This document shows, piece by piece, positions 5,912 to 8,899 of a stretch of 8,899 nt of DNA (within the stretch, counting starts at the first letter, position 1; each line of letters begins with the position of its first letter). Under the pieces are notes generated by a model. That model did not search any database. It was not told where the DNA came from and was given only the letters and a program-made list of their open reading frames with translations. Source of the stretch: Ruminococcaceae bacterium UBA7147 (GTDB taxonomy: Bacteria > Bacillota > Clostridia > Oscillospirales > Acutalibacteraceae); the NCBI GenBank assembly GCA_002491825.1, contig DKWR01000028.1:1-8899 (forward strand). The letters are read 5' to 3'. The position numbers and the translations under genes were made by a program.

Positions 5912-6516
5912 ATTTTTTCAAAGTCTGATGCAGGGTGCTTGCACAATGGACAAATATAGTCCTCGGGAAGCTCGTCGCCCTCGTAAACATATCCGCAGAT
6001 TTTGCATACCCAGCGTGTTTTTTCGCTTTTCTTAACCTCGGGCTTGGGCTTTATGTTCTTGTGGTAGTATGAGTAGGTTGCGCTCGCATTGTCCGACAGA
6101 ACCTCGGCTTCTTCAACCTCGGCAATGAAAACATAGTGAGTTCCTACGTCAACGGTGTCAACAACCTTTGCAGAGAAGAACGCATTTGTGCCCTCGGTTA
6201 CATAGTTTATGCCGTTGGGCGCAGTTTTATACCCTGCAAAATCGCTGAATTTGTCGGTATCTCTGCCGCTTGCAAAGCCGAAACGCTCAAACAGGCTGAA
6301 ATTTGCAGACTCGTCAATACAGCTTACATTGAATCTGCCCGACTTTAAAATCATATCGGATGTAAAATTATCCTTATTAACTGTGATTGAAATTTTAACG
6401 GGAGTTGAAGTTACCTGCATAACGGTGTTGATTATACAGCCGTTCTGCTTTTCGCCGTCAGCCGAAGTCAGAACAAACAAACCGCAGGCAATGTTATATA
6501 ATGCTTTATTATTCAT
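5908..6516 (-). CDS. hrb: Flavin reductase-rubredoxin fusion (high-molecular-weight rubredoxin type)
   Basis: This 202-residue cytoplasmic protein joins an FMN-binding flavin reductase-like domain (about residues 1-150, beginning ALYNIACGLFVLTS and containing SRTP-like TSTPVKISI) to a C-terminal rubredoxin (about 168-202). The rubredoxin has CKIC (C171, C174) and CPLC (C189, C192) iron ligands. The same arrangement is known in Hrb of acetogenic clostridia, which takes electrons from NAD(P)H through FMN to rubredoxin and on to flavodiiron protein or rubrerythrin. Only 14 residues separate the two Cys pairs, about half the spacing of a classical rubredoxin, as in the rubrerythrin C-terminal domain. 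A linker rich in K, P and E (153-167) joins the domains. AAGGAGGT precedes the ATG. The rubrerythrin gene next door is a plausible electron acceptor. The hrb symbol is by architecture. Confidence 0.9.
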   Translation of the reverse strand: MNNKALYNIACGLFVLTSADGEKQNGCIINTVMQVTSTPVKISITVNKDNFTSDMILKSGRFNVSCIDESANFSLFERFGFASGRDTDKFSDFAGYKTAPNGINYVTEGTNAFFSAKVVDTVDVGTHYVFIAEVEEAEVLSDNASATYSYYHKNIKPKPEVKKSEKTRWVCKICGYVYEGDELPEDYICPLCKHPASDFEKM

Positions 6517-6520
6517 ATAT

Positions 6521-6528
6521 ACCTCCTT
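6521..6528 (-). promoter_or_regulatory. hrb ribosome binding site
   Basis: The complement reads AAGGAGGT, a full-length anti-16S match, 4 bases before ATG 6516. It predicts strong translation and fixes the start. Confidence 0.85.
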
Positions 6529-6532
6529 AAAT

Positions 6533-6553
6533 ATTTGTATATATTCTACAAAT
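6533..6553. promoter_or_regulatory. Inverted repeat at the hrb transcription start, possible operator
   Basis: Seven-base arms ATTTGTA (6533-6539) and TACAAAT (6547-6553) are separated by 7 bases. It lies just downstream of the -10 box and spans the predicted start of transcription, where a repressor would act. It does not match the PerR, Fur or Rex consensus as I know them. The region is AT-rich, so chance is possible. Confidence 0.5.
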
Positions 6554-6555
6554 TT

Positions 6556-6584
6556 ATTATATCTCTATATTCTTAAATTGTCAA
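6556..6584 (-). promoter_or_regulatory. Consensus sigma-A promoter of hrb
   Basis: On the - strand there is TTGACA (6584-6579), a spacer of exactly 17 bases, then TATAAT (6561-6556). Both boxes are perfect. Transcription should start near 6549, giving a leader of roughly 33 bases that contains the AAGGAGGT site. This is the best promoter in the window. Confidence 0.9.
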
Positions 6585-6644
6585 CACTTTTATTTACGAT
6601 TTGTTTGCGGCAACAGTTGAATAATCTACTTTAGTGATATAGCT

Positions 6645-6712
6645 AAGCCTTCCCTTGAGGGAAAGTGTCACAGCGATTTATCGCTGTGACGGAAGGGTGG
6701 TAGGGGAGCCTT
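6645..6712. repeat. 68-bp stem-loop element with imperfect terminal inverted repeats
   Basis: The ends AAGCCTTCCCT (6645-6655) and AGGGGAGCCTT (6702-6712) are reverse complements at 9 of 11 bases. Inside are a small hairpin TTCCC/GGGAA (6650-6663) and a perfect 10-base-pair stem GTCACAGCGA/TCGCTGTGAC with a 4-base loop (6667-6690). Elements of this look are common between genes in gut Clostridia, in my experience of the group. It lies between the GH13 gene and the hrb promoter. It could stop GH13 transcripts but lacks a U-run on the - strand. Confidence 0.65.
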
Positions 6713-6784
6713 GAATATAATGGCAAAATTTTGTTATGAAAATTATTATTTTTCTGCTTATAGTAACTTTTTATACAAGCCGGG

Positions 6785-6806
6785 GAGCGACTCTGTGTGG
6801 TCGCCC
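6785..6806 (-). terminator. Hairpin downstream of the GH13 gene, doubtful terminator
   Basis: A 7-base-pair stem (6785-6791 with 6800-6806, one G-U wobble on the - strand) begins 16 bases after the GH13 stop. No U-run follows on either strand, so it may be an mRNA-end stabiliser or another dispersed repeat rather than a terminator. Between it and 6713 I see only AT-rich sequence. Confidence 0.3.
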
Positions 6807-6821
6807 GAAACGTCAAATTTG

Positions 6822-8693
6822 TTAATTAAACTCTAAAATCAGCATTTCACAGCTTAACGGCGCAACATACAGCTTGCCGTTTTCGAGCCTTGAACCGAAC
6901 AGCGGCTTTGCGTCTGCATATCCCGGCGGAGTTTCAATTTCCACAGTCCTGTCAAACAAATTGAACGTGCAGTAAATTGCCGAGTGGTCGTCGTGGCGGA
7001 TATACGAAAGTCTGCGTTCCTTTGCATAGACATTGACAAATTCACCGTCCCAGAGTGCAGAACACGCCTTGCGCAGATTGCCGAGCTTTTTGTGCCACTC
7101 GATAAGCTCTTTGTTCTCCTTGCCCCAAGGGTAACAACAGCGGTTGAACGGGTCACGGTAGCCCTCCATTCCTGCCTCGTCACCATAGTAAACGCACGGA
7201 AAACCGGGGAGAGTGTACTGCATAGCGGCGGCAATCTTGTAAATCTTTTCACCCATTTCACGCTGTTCTTCCGACAGGTGAGTTTCAGCCTGCCAGCGGC
7301 GGTCACGTCCGTTAAGCGGCTCGCCTGCAATCATAGTCAGTGCACGCTCGGTGTCGTGAGTCGAAAGCGAGTTCATCAGCACACGCAGAACGGGACGGGG
7401 GTAGTTCTCTATTACGCTCATAATCGTGCTCATTGTGTAACGTGCGTCCTGACCTTTACAGAAGTCGAGAATTGCATTTCTGAAAACGTAGTTCATAACC
7501 GAGTCAAGCTGTTCGCCGAGCAGAAATTTTCTCCTTGCTCCGTAGCTTTCCTTGTTGCTTGCGTCCTCCCAGACCTCACCGACAATGAACGCCTCGGGGT
7601 TTTCTTCCTTGACGGACTTGCGCAGATTTTCCATAAATTCGTCGGGAAGCTCGTCGGCTACGTCAAGCCGCCAGCCCGAGTTTCCGTATCTCATATATTT
7701 GCGCACAATGCCGTCTTTTCCGTTGATATATTCGTTAAATTCGGGCGAGGTTTCAATGACCTCGGGGAGCGTGTAAAAGCCCCACCACGAGTTGTAGTTG
7801 TCGGGCCACTCGTTGAATTTGTACCAGCTGTAGTACGGCGAATTTTTGTCACGGTAAGCGCCGCCGTCGCCGTATCTTCCCGAGCGGTTGAAGTAAACAC
7901 TGTCGGAGCCTGTGTGCGAGAACACGCCGTCATTTATAATGTGTATTCCACGCTTTTTGGCCTCACTGCAAAGCTCCTTGAAGTCCTCGTCAGTGCCAAG
8001 AATCGGGTCAACGTGCGAATAGTCGCCCGTATCGTAGCGGTGGTTTGAGTACGCCTCGCCTATTGGGTTGAGGTAAATACAGCTTACGCCGAGGTCCTCA
8101 AGGTAGTCGAGCTTCTGCGTAATTCCCTTGAGGTCGCCCATAAAGAAGTCACTGTTGGTGATTTCGCCGTTTTCGTCAGGCTCCCACTGCGGAAGAGCGT
8201 ACCAGTCCTCGTTGCGTGTAAAGTCGGTGCGCTTGAGGTTCTTTTCTTCGCCGCTGAAATTAAAACGGTCGGGGAAAATCTGATACATAACTCCGCCGAC
8301 AGGCCATTTCGGAGTTGTAAATCCCTTTTTGTAGCAGGTAATCTGCCAGCTCCTGCCGGGAGAGGGCTCAATCGTGCTGATATTATATGCGTCCGAAGGC
8401 ACAATGTAGCGTGTTCCCTCGTTTGTATGAAGCTTAAAGCCGTACCAGTAAAGACCGATTCTGTCAGGAGTAAACGAGCACTCCCAGATTTCGGTGTCGT
8501 CGTCAAATGTGCCTGCCCAGAGAAGGTTTGTAAAAACCCAGTTGTAGTCGTAGTCGTACTTAACGCAAAGCTCGGCTTTCTGCGTTTTCAGCTTACGTGG
8601 TACGAGTATGCGCAGGAAAATTTTGGTATCCTGCTCAACTGCGCCGAACGGTGCACGGTAATATAGTTTTTGTGAGTCAAAAGGAACGGGCAT
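6822..8693 (-). CDS. Cytoplasmic GH13 alpha-glucan hydrolase (neopullulanase/cyclomaltodextrinase-like)
   Basis: This 623-residue alpha-amylase-superfamily enzyme is expected to hydrolyse alpha-1,4 (perhaps also alpha-1,6) bonds of maltodextrins. No signal peptide is visible, so it should act on imported oligosaccharides. An N-terminal beta-sandwich domain covers about 1-125. The (beta/alpha)8 barrel starts at WPVGGVMYQIFPDRF (130-144) and carries MGDLKG (185-190), DGVFSH (255-260, region I) and GWRLDVADE (340-348, nucleophile D344). It also carries GEVWED (372-377, acid/base E373) and STHDTER (444-450, D447). VYYGDEAGMEG (501-511) follows, then a C-terminal beta domain from about 555. All catalytic residues are present. 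The wording of region II, with RLDVA, points to the neopullulanase/cyclomaltodextrinase group; the exact subfamily and substrate cannot be set by eye. AAGGAAG lies 7 bases before ATG 8693. No transporter or regulator gene adjoins it here. Confidence 0.93.
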   Translation of the reverse strand: MPVPFDSQKLYYRAPFGAVEQDTKIFLRILVPRKLKTQKAELCVKYDYDYNWVFTNLLWAGTFDDDTEIWECSFTPDRIGLYWYGFKLHTNEGTRYIVPSDAYNISTIEPSPGRSWQITCYKKGFTTPKWPVGGVMYQIFPDRFNFSGEEKNLKRTDFTRNEDWYALPQWEPDENGEITNSDFFMGDLKGITQKLDYLEDLGVSCIYLNPIGEAYSNHRYDTGDYSHVDPILGTDEDFKELCSEAKKRGIHIINDGVFSHTGSDSVYFNRSGRYGDGGAYRDKNSPYYSWYKFNEWPDNYNSWWGFYTLPEVIETSPEFNEYINGKDGIVRKYMRYGNSGWRLDVADELPDEFMENLRKSVKEENPEAFIVGEVWEDASNKESYGARRKFLLGEQLDSVMNYVFRNAILDFCKGQDARYTMSTIMSVIENYPRPVLRVLMNSLSTHDTERALTMIAGEPLNGRDRRWQAETHLSEEQREMGEKIYKIAAAMQYTLPGFPCVYYGDEAGMEGYRDPFNRCCYPWGKENKELIEWHKKLGNLRKACSALWDGEFVNVYAKERRLSYIRHDDHSAIYCTFNLFDRTVEIETPPGYADAKPLFGSRLENGKLYVAPLSCEMLILEFN

Positions 8694-8700
8694 AAAATCA

Positions 8701-8762
8701 CTTCCTTGTAAATAATAATATTCATATTCAGCAAAATTGTTTTAGATAAATACAAAATTATA
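8701..8762 (-). promoter_or_regulatory. GH13 gene leader: ribosome binding site and possible -10
   Basis: The complement of 8701-8707 reads AAGGAAG, 7 bases before the start. A TATAAT lies at 8762-8757, but the best -35 candidates upstream (TTTGTG or TTGTGG, at 15-16 bases) are weak, so the promoter is tentative. The predicted leader is about 55 bases and very AT-rich. Confidence 0.45.
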
Positions 8763-8899
8763 TACACTTTCATTCTACCACAAATGTGTAAAAATTTCAA
8801 ATAAATTTCATAAATTATGGAAAATTAGTCAAAATAATATTATAAAGCAAAAAATCCCATAAAAATTAAAAATACTCTTTTATATTTCTCAATTTTATA
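8763..8899. other. AT-rich upstream region, no gene seen
   Basis: This strongly AT-rich stretch has no reading frame of note, no RNA gene and no clear palindrome. It may hold upstream activator sites for the GH13 gene or a divergent promoter for a gene beyond the window. Confidence 0.4.

Noticed and set aside
6984..8048. Long 354-codon open frame on the + strand opposite the GH13 gene
   Set aside because: It lies wholly antisense to a clearly conserved GH13 enzyme, has no recognisable motif in its translation, and no good ribosome binding site is seen. Long antisense frames arise easily from biased codon use.

Overview
The window looks like chromosomal DNA from an anaerobic, low-to-mid GC Firmicute, most likely a gut Clostridium-relative of the Ruminococcus/Oscillospiraceae kind. 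The clues are a single-chain Gram-positive-type FGAM synthase with a fused glutaminase, a rubrerythrin plus a flavin reductase-rubredoxin fusion (oxygen and peroxide defence of strict anaerobes), a cytoplasmic GH13 maltodextrin enzyme, strong AGGAGG ribosome binding sites, and gaps between genes packed with short palindromic repeats. The taxon is inferred from gene content, not from a marker gene.

Layout. Positions 1-107 hold the edge of a repeat (copy A) and the leader of a small membrane protein gene on the + strand (108-566, DUF5684-like), which ends in its own terminator (587-626). Positions 628-893 are repeat-rich. All remaining genes are on the - strand. purL (948-4715) ends in a terminator at 891-930. 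The 495-bp gap 4716-5210 holds the purL leader, a 166-bp element with perfect 25-bp terminal inverted repeats, a second full copy of the repeat (copy C) and the rubrerythrin terminator. Rubrerythrin (5211-5747) follows the rubredoxin fusion gene (5908-6516), whose promoter is a perfect TTGACA-N17-TATAAT with an inverted repeat at the predicted transcription start. The gap 6517-6821 carries that promoter and a 68-bp stem-loop element. A GH13 alpha-glucan hydrolase (6822-8693) closes the window, with an AT-rich leader in 8694-8899.

How the parts work together. The fusion protein (FMN reductase plus rubredoxin) and rubrerythrin can form a short relay that passes NAD(P)H electrons to peroxide. 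purL (purine synthesis) and the GH13 enzyme (starch and maltodextrin breakdown) are housekeeping or metabolic genes with no evident link to it or to each other.

The proteins are all of recognisable families; I do not see a convincing new protein system. The unusual part is the intergenic DNA: a mosaic family of short repeats (seven-base tandem arrays, a GGTCGCTACGCTCCG block, a 22-base GGGACG/CGTCCC hairpin, and a twice-used terminator stem) placed at transcription-unit boundaries, in alternating orientation at its three block-bearing copies.
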